A stretch of 19,163 nucleotides of DNA, taken from an uncultured Clostridia bacterium (GTDB taxonomy: Bacteria > Bacillota > Clostridia > Christensenellales > Aristaeellaceae). This document shows, piece by piece, positions 1 to 7,951 of the stretch. Every line of letters begins with the position of its first letter. Position 1 is the stretch's first letter. The translations under genes and the position numbers were made by a program. The DNA lies in NCBI GenBank assembly GCA_947600345.1, contig CANQGC010000020.1, positions 1 to 19,163 of the forward strand, in the 5' to 3' direction. Below the pieces are notes generated by a model. That model worked only from the letters and a program-made list of their open reading frames with translations, searched no databases and had not been told where the DNA came from.

Positions 1-2
1 TG

Positions 3-56
3 CTTAAGGGACTCTGTCCCTTAAGAATCTCTGCCAAGGAACCTGAGGTTCCTTGG
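3..56. repeat. Twin perfect 10-bp hairpins
   Basis: Two perfect inverted repeats sit 8 nt apart. The first has arms at 3-12 and 16-25 with a 3-nt loop; the second has arms at 34-43 and 47-56 with a 3-nt loop. They lie before the plus-strand carboxypeptidase and could end an upstream gene lying outside the window. There is no clear T-tract after either stem, so an intergenic palindromic repeat is as likely as a terminator. The GGAACC/GGTTCC core of the second hairpin also occurs in the hairpin at 1439-1469. Confidence 0.6.
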
Positions 57-147
57 ATTCTCCCTTCTGCTGCCGCGGGCTTCTGCGGTTCTATTTCTCC
101 GGCTGCGCGCACATGATAGAGCAAAACGCGACCGGGGGGTATGAAAC

Positions 148-1392
148 TTGAAGAAGCTCTGCGCAGCGCTCCTGCTGCTTTGCCTGATTTGCGCGCCCGC
201 GCTCGGCGAGGGCGAGATCGACCTATTCGCCACGCCCGCGCCCCAGGCGACGCGCGCTCCCTCGGCCTCGGATTCCATACCGGAGCTCTCGGATGCCCCG
301 CTGGTGGAGAACCCGCCCATCCCCCTCGACTGCGCCGCCGCGCTGCTGCTCGAGCCCCGCAGCGGCCAGGTAATCTTCGAGATGAACGCCAATGTGCCCC
401 GGCCCGTGGCGTCGGTCACCAAGGTGATGACCATACTGCTCACGCTGGAGGCCATCGAGCAGGGCCGCATCTCCGTGGACGAGAATGTGGTGATCTCCGA
501 GTCCGCCGCCGGCATGGGTGGCTCCCAGGTATTGCTGGACATCGGCGAGGTGCAGACCGTGGACGTGCTGCTCAAGAGCACCATCGTGGGTTCGGCCAAC
601 GATGCCTGCGTGGCGCTGGCGGAGCTGATGTACGGCAGCGAGGAGCTCTGCGTGCAGCGCATGAACGAGCGCGCGGCGGAGTTGGGGATGGAGGACACCC
701 ACTTCGTCAACTGCACGGGCCTGCCCGCCGAGGGGCAGCACACCACCGCCCGGGATGTGGCGGTCATGACCATGGCGATGCTCGCCCACGAGCGCTACTT
801 CGACTACTCCACCGTCTGGCTGGACGAGGTGGACCACGGCGATGGCCGGGTGACGCAGCTGACCAACACGAACAAGCTGACGCGCCTCTACGACGGCTGC
901 GACGGCGGCAAGACGGGCTCCACGGACGAGGCGGGCTACTGCGTCTCCGCCACGGCCAAGCACGGAGACATGCGCCTGATCGCCGTGGTGCTGGGCGCGG
1001 ACAGCGGCGCGGCGCGCTTCGACGTGGCCGGGGACATGCTGGACTACGGCTTCGCGAACTACCGGCTCTACCCCGTGGCGCAGCGGGGGACGAGGATTCG
1101 CGGCGTGCTGCCGGTGGAGGGCGGGCGGCCCGACGGCGTGAAGCTGGCGCTGGACGGGGAGCTGACGCTGCTGGTGGGCAAGGGGCAGGAGCAGCAGGTG
1201 CGGCTCGTGCCGGAGCTGCCGGAGTCGGTGCAGGCGCCAGTGGCGGTGGGCCAGCGGATCGGCTGCGTGCGGGTGGAGCTGAACGGCCGGGCGCTGGCGA
1301 AGCTGCCGGTGATCGCGGAGACCGCCTCGGAGCGCAAGGGCATCGGCGGCAACGTGGCGCGCTTCTGGCACTGCTGGCCGCTGGTGGGATGA
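148..1392 (+). CDS. D-alanyl-D-alanine carboxypeptidase (PBP5/DacF type)
   Basis: Low-molecular-weight penicillin-binding protein that removes the terminal D-Ala from peptidoglycan stem peptides outside the membrane. An N-terminal signal peptide (about residues 1-20) leads into a peptidase S11 domain with all three active-site motifs: SVTK at 89-92 (nucleophile S89), SAN at 149-151 and KTG at 255-257. The C-terminal part (about 300-400) resembles the PBP5 beta-sandwich domain, ending in a short amphipathic stretch that may touch the membrane. I chose the TTG start at 148 because a GGGGGGT ribosome binding site lies 7 nt upstream and it yields the signal peptide directly. The ATG at 141 opens a different frame that is only a shadow. 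The gene stands alone and convergent to the PAP2 gene. At 414 residues the length is normal for the family. Confidence 0.93.
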   Translation: MKKLCAALLLLCLICAPALGEGEIDLFATPAPQATRAPSASDSIPELSDAPLVENPPIPLDCAAALLLEPRSGQVIFEMNANVPRPVASVTKVMTILLTLEAIEQGRISVDENVVISESAAGMGGSQVLLDIGEVQTVDVLLKSTIVGSANDACVALAELMYGSEELCVQRMNERAAELGMEDTHFVNCTGLPAEGQHTTARDVAVMTMAMLAHERYFDYSTVWLDEVDHGDGRVTQLTNTNKLTRLYDGCDGGKTGSTDEAGYCVSATAKHGDMRLIAVVLGADSGAARFDVAGDMLDYGFANYRLYPVAQRGTRIRGVLPVEGGRPDGVKLALDGELTLLVGKGQEQQVRLVPELPESVQAPVAVGQRIGCVRVELNGRALAKLPVIAETASERKGIGGNVARFWHCWPLVG

Positions 1393-1438
1393 CGCTCCGC
1401 TCCTCCCCTCCGGGGAATCCGCTCCCGAGCATGCGCCG

Positions 1439-1469
1439 CGCCCCGCGGAACCGGCGGTTCCGCGGGGCG
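1439..1469. terminator. Strong hairpin between convergent genes
   Basis: A 14-bp GC-rich stem (arms 1439-1452 and 1456-1469) encloses a 3-nt GGC loop. It lies 47 bp after the carboxypeptidase stop and 36 bp after the end of the minus-strand PAP2 gene, so it is well placed as a shared bidirectional terminator. Neither side shows a strong T-tract. The central GGAACC-N3-GGTTCC matches the core of the hairpin at 34-56. Confidence 0.6.
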
Positions 1470-1504
1470 TGGATCTAAAGCCTTATTCGATTCCGGCGCA
1501 GGGC

Positions 1505-2470
1505 TCAGTTCGCCGCGCCGCTCAGCTTCGCGTTCAACGGAGCGCTCAGGCGGATCAGCAGCGGCGCTCCGGCCATCAGGTAGAGCGTGTAGCCGAAGGC
1601 CTCCAGCGCGCTCGCCAGGCCACCCGTCAGGAACAGGCCCACCACCAGCGCCAGCAGCTTCTTGAGGTACACGTAGCTCACCGCGAGGATCGCGAAGCGG
1701 ATCGCGCGCACCCACCAGACGCCCCCGGTGGAGAAGCGGATGTAGCGCCGCTCCAGGAACCAGCCCAGGAAGAAGCCCATGCCCATGCCGGCGTTCTTAT
1801 AGGAGTCGATGGCCATCTTCGCGGGATCGACGATCACCGCGCCGCTGGCGTCGTAGTCCACCGGGTAGGACTTGAACTGCGCATAGAGCACCAGCACGAC
1901 GCTCAGCGCCACGCCGGCCAGCAGTATGTACTTATCGCACTCGGGCTTCCGCTCCAGCAGCTTCAGCAGCTTGCGGGAGACGAAGAGCATGATCACGCCC
2001 ACGATGATGGACACGCCCACGTCCTGGGGCGTATGCACGCCCAGGTAGTTGCGCGAGAAGGCGATGACCAGGATCATCAGCACGAAGAACACGCGCAGCG
2101 CGGTGTTCCTCTCCTTCTTCGCCGCCAGTCCGCCCCAGAAGCTGGTGGAGTTGGCGGCGTGGCCGCTGGGAAAGGAGTAGCCGGTGGCGTCCGCCATGGC
2201 CGCCTCCACGGGCATCACGCGCGCGTCGCGGATCCAGGGCCGGTAGACGCAGGCGGTGATCTTCAGAAAGCCGTTGACGATGCGGTTGGAGAAAAAGGTC
2301 AGCGCCAGATAGATGCCCTCGTTCTTATCCAGGCACCAGTAGACCAGGCCCAGCAGCAGCGGCACCAGCTTCGGGTCGCCCAGCTTGGTAACGAACTCCA
2401 TGAAGCCGTTGAGCGCGCCGCCGATGGCCACGCGGAAGTTCTGAAGCAGAAGCAGGTATTCGATATCCAT
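1505..2470 (-). CDS. PAP2-family membrane phosphatase
   Basis: Integral membrane phosphatase of the type 2 phosphatidic acid phosphatase superfamily, of the kind that dephosphorylates lipid phosphates or undecaprenyl pyrophosphate. All three catalytic motifs are intact: K70-x6-R77-P78, PSGH at 101-104, and S139-R140 with H146 and D150 (the SR-x5-H-x3-D pattern). Several hydrophobic segments lie between and after the motifs, with more near the C-terminus. At 321 residues it is longer than the minimal catalytic unit because of extra C-terminal membrane segments. The ATG at 2470 is preceded by GAGGGAG. It lies 42 bp after the HATPase-like gene on the same strand and is probably co-transcribed. 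The substrate cannot be read from sequence; a lipid carrier phosphate linked to the cell envelope is the likely class. Confidence 0.9.
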   Translation of the reverse strand: MDIEYLLLLQNFRVAIGGALNGFMEFVTKLGDPKLVPLLLGLVYWCLDKNEGIYLALTFFSNRIVNGFLKITACVYRPWIRDARVMPVEAAMADATGYSFPSGHAANSTSFWGGLAAKKERNTALRVFFVLMILVIAFSRNYLGVHTPQDVGVSIIVGVIMLFVSRKLLKLLERKPECDKYILLAGVALSVVLVLYAQFKSYPVDYDASGAVIVDPAKMAIDSYKNAGMGMGFFLGWFLERRYIRFSTGGVWWVRAIRFAILAVSYVYLKKLLALVVGLFLTGGLASALEAFGYTLYLMAGAPLLIRLSAPLNAKLSGAAN

Positions 2471-2512
2471 GTGTCTCCCTCATTTTTCAGAACATTATGG
2501 TTGCGCCCGGCA

Positions 2513-3118
2513 TCAGAACGCCTTGCGAATCACCAGCTGCACCCGCTGGCCGCAGACGCCCACGAGCACCTCGTCGGCGAGCTTGGCAACGATGGACTTC
2601 TCGAGCTCGTCCCAGTCCTCCCGGGCCTCGGCGTCACTGCCGATGCTCTTGCCCACCCAGTTGCGGTAGGCGCACAGCGACCACATCTGGTCGAAGCCGT
2701 AGCCGGGCACGTCGCCGTAGGCCATCGCGCTGCCGATGCCGCCCAGGTATTCGCTGGCGGCGGCGTTGCTCACCAGGAAGGACTGCAGCACGCAGCGCAC
2801 CTTGCCCATCACGCCCCTGGCGGCGAAGTTTCTGCCGTCGGTGGCGAGCTTGAGCAGCTCGTCGCGCATTTCGCCGGCGGCCAGCACATGCGTCTCCAGC
2901 CAGAGCTCGCACTTTCCGTTCTCGCCCTCGGCCCAGAACTCCGCCTCAAACTGGCCCACGATGCCACGCACCAGCCCCATCATCTCCTCGCCCAGCAGCC
3001 GCAGGCGAAGCGCCTGCTTCCCGTCCAGCGACTGGTACGCCGCGAACTTCTCCACCTCATTGAGCGCCTCGGTCATGCCGTTGCCCTCGTTATCCACCCG
3101 AATTACGTTTGTCTTCAT
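2513..3118 (-). CDS. Degenerate HATPase-like conserved protein
   Basis: A soluble protein of 201 residues resembling a clostridial family often described as ATP-binding or anti-sigma-like; I recognise the pattern but not a proven function. The N-terminal third includes a GEEMM segment at the position of the N-box helix of GHKL ATPases, but the expected Asn and following His are replaced. Only loose glycine-rich motifs follow, so real ATP binding is doubtful. There is no signal peptide or membrane segment. I chose the ATG at 3118 because GAGGAG sits 8 nt upstream; the GTG at 3127 would overlap this binding site. It follows the exporter genes and precedes the PAP2 gene on the same strand. It may be a partner of the switch encoded upstream, which is inference from position and fold only. 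Confidence 0.7.
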   Translation of the reverse strand: MKTNVIRVDNEGNGMTEALNEVEKFAAYQSLDGKQALRLRLLGEEMMGLVRGIVGQFEAEFWAEGENGKCELWLETHVLAAGEMRDELLKLATDGRNFAARGVMGKVRCVLQSFLVSNAAASEYLGGIGSAMAYGDVPGYGFDQMWSLCAYRNWVGKSIGSDAEAREDWDELEKSIVAKLADEVLVGVCGQRVQLVIRKAF

Positions 3119-3204
3119 GGTTTCCACTCCTCTTTGGATTTTCGTCCCTTAAGGCAGCACCGCACAATTGAGGTGGTCGGCAGGCGAATGAATTTTTCGT
3201 CAGA

Positions 3205-3260
3205 TGTGCTTGCAAATTTCGCAGGCTTGCTGGTTGCAAGTCGAGAAATTTGCAAGTGCA
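3205..3260. repeat. Long intergenic hairpin between exporter and HATPase-like gene
   Basis: A perfect 12-bp inverted repeat (arms 3209-3220 and 3245-3256) can extend to 16 pairs with two G-T pairs. It encloses a smaller stem with arms at 3226-3230 and 3236-3240. It lies in the 275-bp gap after the second ABC exporter. It could end transcription of the exporter operon or protect its 3' end, but no T-tract follows on the minus strand. The rest of the gap (3119-3393) holds the ribosome binding site of the next gene and no convincing promoter. Confidence 0.6.
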
Positions 3261-3393
3261 GATGGCGGAAAAGGCATCGCCTGACGTGCCGCCGATTTGT
3301 GCGGGGGTGCCTTATATCTCTCTGTCAGCTTCTCCGCGCCAGGTCAGAGGCGCGGCTCCGCGTCGCCGCCCTCTCTCTCAGGGTACAACAGCG

Positions 3394-5586
3394 TCAATCC
3401 GCACCGGTGTCCAGCCGCTGGCGCTCCACCAGGTCGGCGAAGAAGCCGCCCCGGGAGATCAGTTCGTCGTAGGTGCCGTCCTCGATGATGTGGCCGCCCT
3501 CCAGCACGATGATGCGGTCGCACTGGCGGATCGTGCTCAGCCGGTGGGCGATCACGATGCGCGTGCACTTGAGCTTCTCCAGCGACTCGGACACGACCCT
3601 CTGGGTGATGTTGTCCAGCGCGCTGGTGGCCTCGTCGAACATCAGTATCTTCGGCTTCGGCGCGATGGCTCGGGCAATCAGCAAGCGCTGCCGCTGGCCG
3701 CCGGAGATGCCTCCGCTGCCCTCGGTGATGTAGGTGTTCATGCCCATGGGCATACGCCGGATGTCATCGGCGACGCCCGCCATCTCCGCCGCTGCCCAGG
3801 CGTCGTCCAGCGTCAGCCACGGCGCGGAGATCACGATGTTGGAGTAGATGTCGCCGGAGAAGAGCTTGCCGTCCTGCATCACCACGCCGATCTTGCGGCG
3901 CAGCGACTTCAGATCGATGCTGTTGATGTCCTTGCCGTCGTAGTAGATGGCGCCGCGCTGGGGCGTCTCAAAGCCCAGCAGCAGCCGCATCAGCGTGCTC
4001 TTTCCGCAGCCGGTCTTGCCCACGATGGCCACGTACTGGCCGGGGCGAATCTTCAGCGACAGATTGTCCACCACGTTGGGCATGTCCTCGGTGTAGCGGA
4101 AGCTCACGTTGCTGAACTCCACCGAGCCGTTGAGCTTCTCGACCACCTGCTTCTCCTCAGCGATCTCCGGAACCTCGTCCAGGATCGGCTTCGCCATGTG
4201 CAGAATCGGCTTGATCTGCGCCACCGTCATGGCGATGCCCGCCAGGGACATGAATGCGCCGGAGACGGTCGCGTAGGCTGCGTTGAAGGCGTAGTACTCC
4301 GAGACGGACACGCCGCCGCGCACCGCCGCGAAGTAGATCAGTATCGTGCCCGCCAGCGAGATCATCAGGTTGAACGTGCCGTTCAGGCGCAGTATGGGGT
4401 CCGGCCTGTACTGCAGCTCCGCCAGCCTGGCGTAGAGCCTGCTCCACTTGGCGAAGGCCCGGCGCTCTGCGCCCGCCAGCTTGATCTTCTGCACGCCGGT
4501 GATCAGCGCGTAGGAGAGGCCGCTCTCCTTGGCGCTCTGCTCCATCTGCTGTCGACTCAGCCGCATCTGCAGCACCGCCGTGATCAGCGAAAGCGCCAGC
4601 GTCACCGCGATCACCAGCAGCGCCGGCGCCGCCAGGGACGGCGCGAAGGAGAAGATCTGCGCGATGTAGATCAGCGAAAACAGCGACATCAGCCCCGTGG
4701 ACCACAGCGACGACACCAGCAGGCTGCTCAGCGCCTGGATGTTCATCGTGCGCGAGGCCAGGTCGCCCGTGGCGTACTTCTTGAAGAAGCTCGCCGGCAG
4801 CGACAGCACCCGCATCATCGAGGCCGCCTCCACCGACGTGGAGATCCGGGTGTCGATCCGCGACAGCACCAGCTCCCGCACGGCCGACAGCAGCAGCGAG
4901 CTCAGCGAAACGCAGACCATGAACGAGATCACCGCGAACAGCATCCGGGCGCTCGCGCTCTCCACCACCGTGGAGAACAAAATCTGGTTCAGCTTCGGCA
5001 GCAGCAGCCCCACCAGCGACACCGCCAGCGTGGAGAGCACCAGCATCCACACGTCCGCGATGCTCAGCGACTCCATCATGTAGCGGAGCAGCCCCGCGAT
5101 GCCGATCTTCTTCAGCGGCAGCGGCTTGCAGAAGGCGATGGCCTCCGCGTCGAACTGGTCCTCGTTGCGGGCGTTGATCTTCACCCGCGCGCCGCTGTCG
5201 GGATCGAAGCAGCTGTAGCCGCTCACGCCGCTGGGAATCAGCGCCACCACCGCGCCGTCGGATTTGCGCGTGCCCAGCATCGCGCCCACGGCGTCCTTGT
5301 ACCAGCCCTTGTCCAGCTTGACCGAGCGCCGCATGATGCCGTTGGGCCGCAGCAGGAACTCCAGCTGGTCGTTTATGTCCTGGATGGAGTCGGGCACCTC
5401 CCGGGACTTTACGTGGTAGAACTTCAGTATCTCGTCGATGGCATCCTTGGCGCGCTGGCGGTCGTCGTTGAGCGCCGCGGACAGCTTCGTCCCCAGCACC
5501 GCCCCAGCGATGGCCGCCATGCCCTCCTCGAACACCTCCCGGTCGCGCTGCCTGCGCTGCCGGATTTGCTCGTCAAACCAGCCCAT
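3394..5586 (-). CDS. NHLM/NHLP-type ABC exporter, permease-ATPase without peptidase
   Basis: Fused membrane and ATPase subunit of a peptide exporter, resembling the second transporter of NHLM/NHLP bacteriocin export systems. Residues 1-150 form a soluble N-terminal region with no C39 catalytic Cys/His pair. About 165-450 form the six-helix ABC membrane domain. About 485-730 form the ATPase, with Walker A GKTGCGKST near 523-531, signature SGGQ near 628-631, Walker B ending at D651 and the H-loop His near 681, so it should hydrolyse ATP. The ATG at 5586 is preceded by AGGAGGT 9 nt away. It sits downstream of the C39 exporter, separated by a palindromic element. The pair probably works as a heterodimer, or as two steps of one export route. 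Length (730) suits the family. Confidence 0.88.
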   Translation of the reverse strand: MGWFDEQIRQRRQRDREVFEEGMAAIAGAVLGTKLSAALNDDRQRAKDAIDEILKFYHVKSREVPDSIQDINDQLEFLLRPNGIMRRSVKLDKGWYKDAVGAMLGTRKSDGAVVALIPSGVSGYSCFDPDSGARVKINARNEDQFDAEAIAFCKPLPLKKIGIAGLLRYMMESLSIADVWMLVLSTLAVSLVGLLLPKLNQILFSTVVESASARMLFAVISFMVCVSLSSLLLSAVRELVLSRIDTRISTSVEAASMMRVLSLPASFFKKYATGDLASRTMNIQALSSLLVSSLWSTGLMSLFSLIYIAQIFSFAPSLAAPALLVIAVTLALSLITAVLQMRLSRQQMEQSAKESGLSYALITGVQKIKLAGAERRAFAKWSRLYARLAELQYRPDPILRLNGTFNLMISLAGTILIYFAAVRGGVSVSEYYAFNAAYATVSGAFMSLAGIAMTVAQIKPILHMAKPILDEVPEIAEEKQVVEKLNGSVEFSNVSFRYTEDMPNVVDNLSLKIRPGQYVAIVGKTGCGKSTLMRLLLGFETPQRGAIYYDGKDINSIDLKSLRRKIGVVMQDGKLFSGDIYSNIVISAPWLTLDDAWAAAEMAGVADDIRRMPMGMNTYITEGSGGISGGQRQRLLIARAIAPKPKILMFDEATSALDNITQRVVSESLEKLKCTRIVIAHRLSTIRQCDRIIVLEGGHIIEDGTYDELISRGGFFADLVERQRLDTGAD

Positions 5587-5602
5587 AGCTGCGTCACCTC
5601 CT

Positions 5603-5764
5603 GTGCGAAGCTCAATTCAAAATATCAACAAAGCATTGAGGATTTTTTGTCCCGGCAAAGCTGAGCGGAGGGAGGCGTAGCAGCGCTACGTCGACTGCAG
5701 CGAAGCAAAGCCAGGGCGGAAAAGCCGAAGGTGCGACTTGATATTTTTAATTCGAGATTCGCAC
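5603..5764. repeat. 162-bp symmetrical palindromic element with terminal inverted repeats
   Basis: Near-identical terminal inverted repeats of about 27 bp (5603-5629 and 5737-5764, roughly four differences) flank a core that folds on itself around a perfect 6-bp stem (5676-5681 and 5685-5690). The centre of this stem is also the centre of the whole element. Intermediate arms (about 5638-5660 and 5705-5730) are partly complementary, with repeated G-A/A-G mismatch pairs. The element fits exactly between the stop codon of the C39 exporter and the ribosome binding site of the next exporter. It looks like a MITE or palindromic repeat inserted in the operon. As RNA it would form one long hairpin. 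Confidence 0.7.
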
Positions 5765-7941
5765 TAATCATTCGAAACCAGCGCGGCGTAGTAGCCGCCC
5801 CTGGCGTAGAGCTCGCTGTGCGTGCCGCGCTCCACCACCTTGCCCTGGTCGAGCACGATGATCTCGTCGCAGTCGCGGATGGTGCTCAACCGGTGCGCCA
5901 CGACCACGCAGGTCACGCCGCGATCCCGGATGGACTTCACCACGTCGTACTCGGTCCGGGCGTCCAGCGCGCTGGTCGCCTCGTCCAGGATCACGATGGT
6001 CGGATCCTGCGCCAGCACGCGGGCGATCTCCATGCGCTGTCGCTGGCCGCCGGAGAAATCCCGGCCGCCCTCGATGAGCTTGTGCTGGTAGCCGCCCTCG
6101 CGCTGCAGTATGTCCTCGTGCAGGCTGGCGTCGCGCGCCGCCAGGATCATCTCAAAGTCCTCGATGGAGCTGTCCCACATCTTGATGTTGTTGGCGATGG
6201 TGTCCTCGAAGAGCGTCACGTCCTGGTCCACCACGGCCAGCGAGCCGGTGAACACGCTGCGGTCGATCTCGGAAATGGGCTTGCCATCGAACAGGATCTC
6301 GCCGCTCCAGGGCTTGTACAGCCCGGAGATGAGCTTCGACAGCGTGCTCTTTCCGCAGCCGGACGCGCCGACGAAGGCCACGCGCTGGCCGGGCTTGAGC
6401 GTCAGATTGAAGTCCTCGATCAGCGGCTCGGCGAGCTTGGAGTAGCCGAAGGTCACGTGCCGCATCTCCAGCGATCCGCTGAGCTTGGCGTAGGACTCCG
6501 GCTCGGGGCCGTCGTCCAGGCTCACGTCGGTGGGATACTGCATCACGTCCTCAACGCGCTCCATCTCGGTGCGCATCTCCTGGATGGTCTGGCCCGCGTC
6601 GATCAGCTCCAGTGCCGGGCTGGTGAACGAAGTCAGAAAGCCCTGGAAGGCCAGCACCATGCCGATGGTGAAGCTCCCCTGGATCACGAACAGCACGCCC
6701 AGCGCCAGCACCGCCATGTCCGTCAGCATCGAGACCGCCTGGGGAATCAGGCCCAGGTACTGGTTCAGCCGCTCGAAGCGCACCTGCTGGGTGTTCACGC
6801 TGGCCTGGTAGCCCGCCCAGCGCTCGAAGTAGCCGTTCTCCGCGCCGGCGGCCTTGATGGTCTCGATCATCTCGATGCCCGCCATCGTGGACGATGCCAG
6901 CTTGCCCGAATCGCGCATCTGCACGCGGGTGATGTTCACGCGCTTCTTCGATATGTAGCGGGACACGAGCAGGTTGATGCCGATGCTCGCCACGCCCAGC
7001 ATCGTCAGTATCCAGCTGTAGCGGATCATGACCACCAGGTAGAAGACCATCATCATCGCCTTGAGCGCCAGCGGCGCCAGCGTGTTGACCAGGCTGTCCG
7101 CGATGCCGGCGTTGGTGGCCTGGCGCTGCTGGATGTCGCCCGCCATGCGCTGGGAGAAGAACTCCATCGGCATGTGCAGCACCTTCCACAGGTAGGTGGC
7201 GTTGCCCACCGCCGCCATCTTGCCCGTGATGCGCAGAGAGCAGCTCTCCTGCACCCAGGTAAGCGCAATCTGCAGCACGGAGAAGGCCGTCAGCAGGATC
7301 AGAAACGGCGAGAACCATTCGGGATTTTTGCCGGTCAGCAGCCGGTCCAGGAACACGCGGGAGAAGGCCGGATAGATCAGCTCGATCAGAGCGCTGATCA
7401 GCGTTGTCAGCATCACGAACACCACCGCGCCGCTCGCGCCCTGCAACCTGGCGCGCGCGAAGCCCAGCACGCTCTTGGGCTTGCCGCCGGGCTCGAAGCC
7501 CTCCCCCGGCTCGAACATCAGGCAGATGCCGGTGAAGCTCTCGTCGAAGACCTCCATGGACACGCTCACCGTGCCCCGGGCCGGATCGTTCAGGATCGCC
7601 CGGTCGCCCTTGAAGCCGTCCAGCACCACGAAGTGGTTGAAATTCCAGTGGATGATGCAGGGGAAGCTGCCATTCTTGCGCAGATCCTCCGGCTCGAAGC
7701 GGTAGCCCTTCGCCGCCAGGCCGTAGCTCCTGGCCGCCCGCAGAACGTTGCGGGCGTTCGATCCGTCGCGGGAAACGCCGCAGTCGGCGCGCACCTGCTC
7801 CAGCGGCACCCACTTGCCGTAGTAGGCCAGCACCATCGTGAGGCTCGCCGCGCCGCACTCCAGCGCCTCCATCTGCATGACCACCGGCACCTTTGCCGCG
7901 CCCTTCGTCACGGGCTGCGGCATGCTCTTGCGTCTACTCAT
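5764..7941 (-). CDS. NHLM/NHLP-type ABC exporter with C39 peptidase
   Basis: Bifunctional exporter that cuts the leader from a precursor peptide and exports the product using ATP. Residues 15-140 are a C39 cysteine peptidase domain with the complete active site: oxyanion Q23, nucleophile C29, H103 and D119. Residues about 170-440 are the ABC membrane domain. The ATPase follows, with Walker A GASGCGKST at 525-533, signature SGGQ at 630-633, Walker B ending at D653 and H-loop H683. Peptidase, permease and ATPase are all intact, so it should be active. The ATG at 7941 lies 10 bp after the HlyD-like stop, with an AGGGGTG binding site inside that gap. The known family substrate is a double-glycine-type leader peptide (NHLP or Nif11-related). 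No such precursor was seen in this window. Confidence 0.93.
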   Translation of the reverse strand: MSRRKSMPQPVTKGAAKVPVVMQMEALECGAASLTMVLAYYGKWVPLEQVRADCGVSRDGSNARNVLRAARSYGLAAKGYRFEPEDLRKNGSFPCIIHWNFNHFVVLDGFKGDRAILNDPARGTVSVSMEVFDESFTGICLMFEPGEGFEPGGKPKSVLGFARARLQGASGAVVFVMLTTLISALIELIYPAFSRVFLDRLLTGKNPEWFSPFLILLTAFSVLQIALTWVQESCSLRITGKMAAVGNATYLWKVLHMPMEFFSQRMAGDIQQRQATNAGIADSLVNTLAPLALKAMMMVFYLVVMIRYSWILTMLGVASIGINLLVSRYISKKRVNITRVQMRDSGKLASSTMAGIEMIETIKAAGAENGYFERWAGYQASVNTQQVRFERLNQYLGLIPQAVSMLTDMAVLALGVLFVIQGSFTIGMVLAFQGFLTSFTSPALELIDAGQTIQEMRTEMERVEDVMQYPTDVSLDDGPEPESYAKLSGSLEMRHVTFGYSKLAEPLIEDFNLTLKPGQRVAFVGASGCGKSTLSKLISGLYKPWSGEILFDGKPISEIDRSVFTGSLAVVDQDVTLFEDTIANNIKMWDSSIEDFEMILAARDASLHEDILQREGGYQHKLIEGGRDFSGGQRQRMEIARVLAQDPTIVILDEATSALDARTEYDVVKSIRDRGVTCVVVAHRLSTIRDCDEIIVLDQGKVVERGTHSELYARGGYYAALVSND

Positions 7942-7951
7942 TGCCGCACCC

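Noticed and set aside
1469..3472. Plus-strand open frame of 667 codons
   Set aside because: Antisense to the PAP2 and HATPase-like genes, rich in His, Gln, Arg and Ala, with no recognisable motif; a typical GC-rich shadow.
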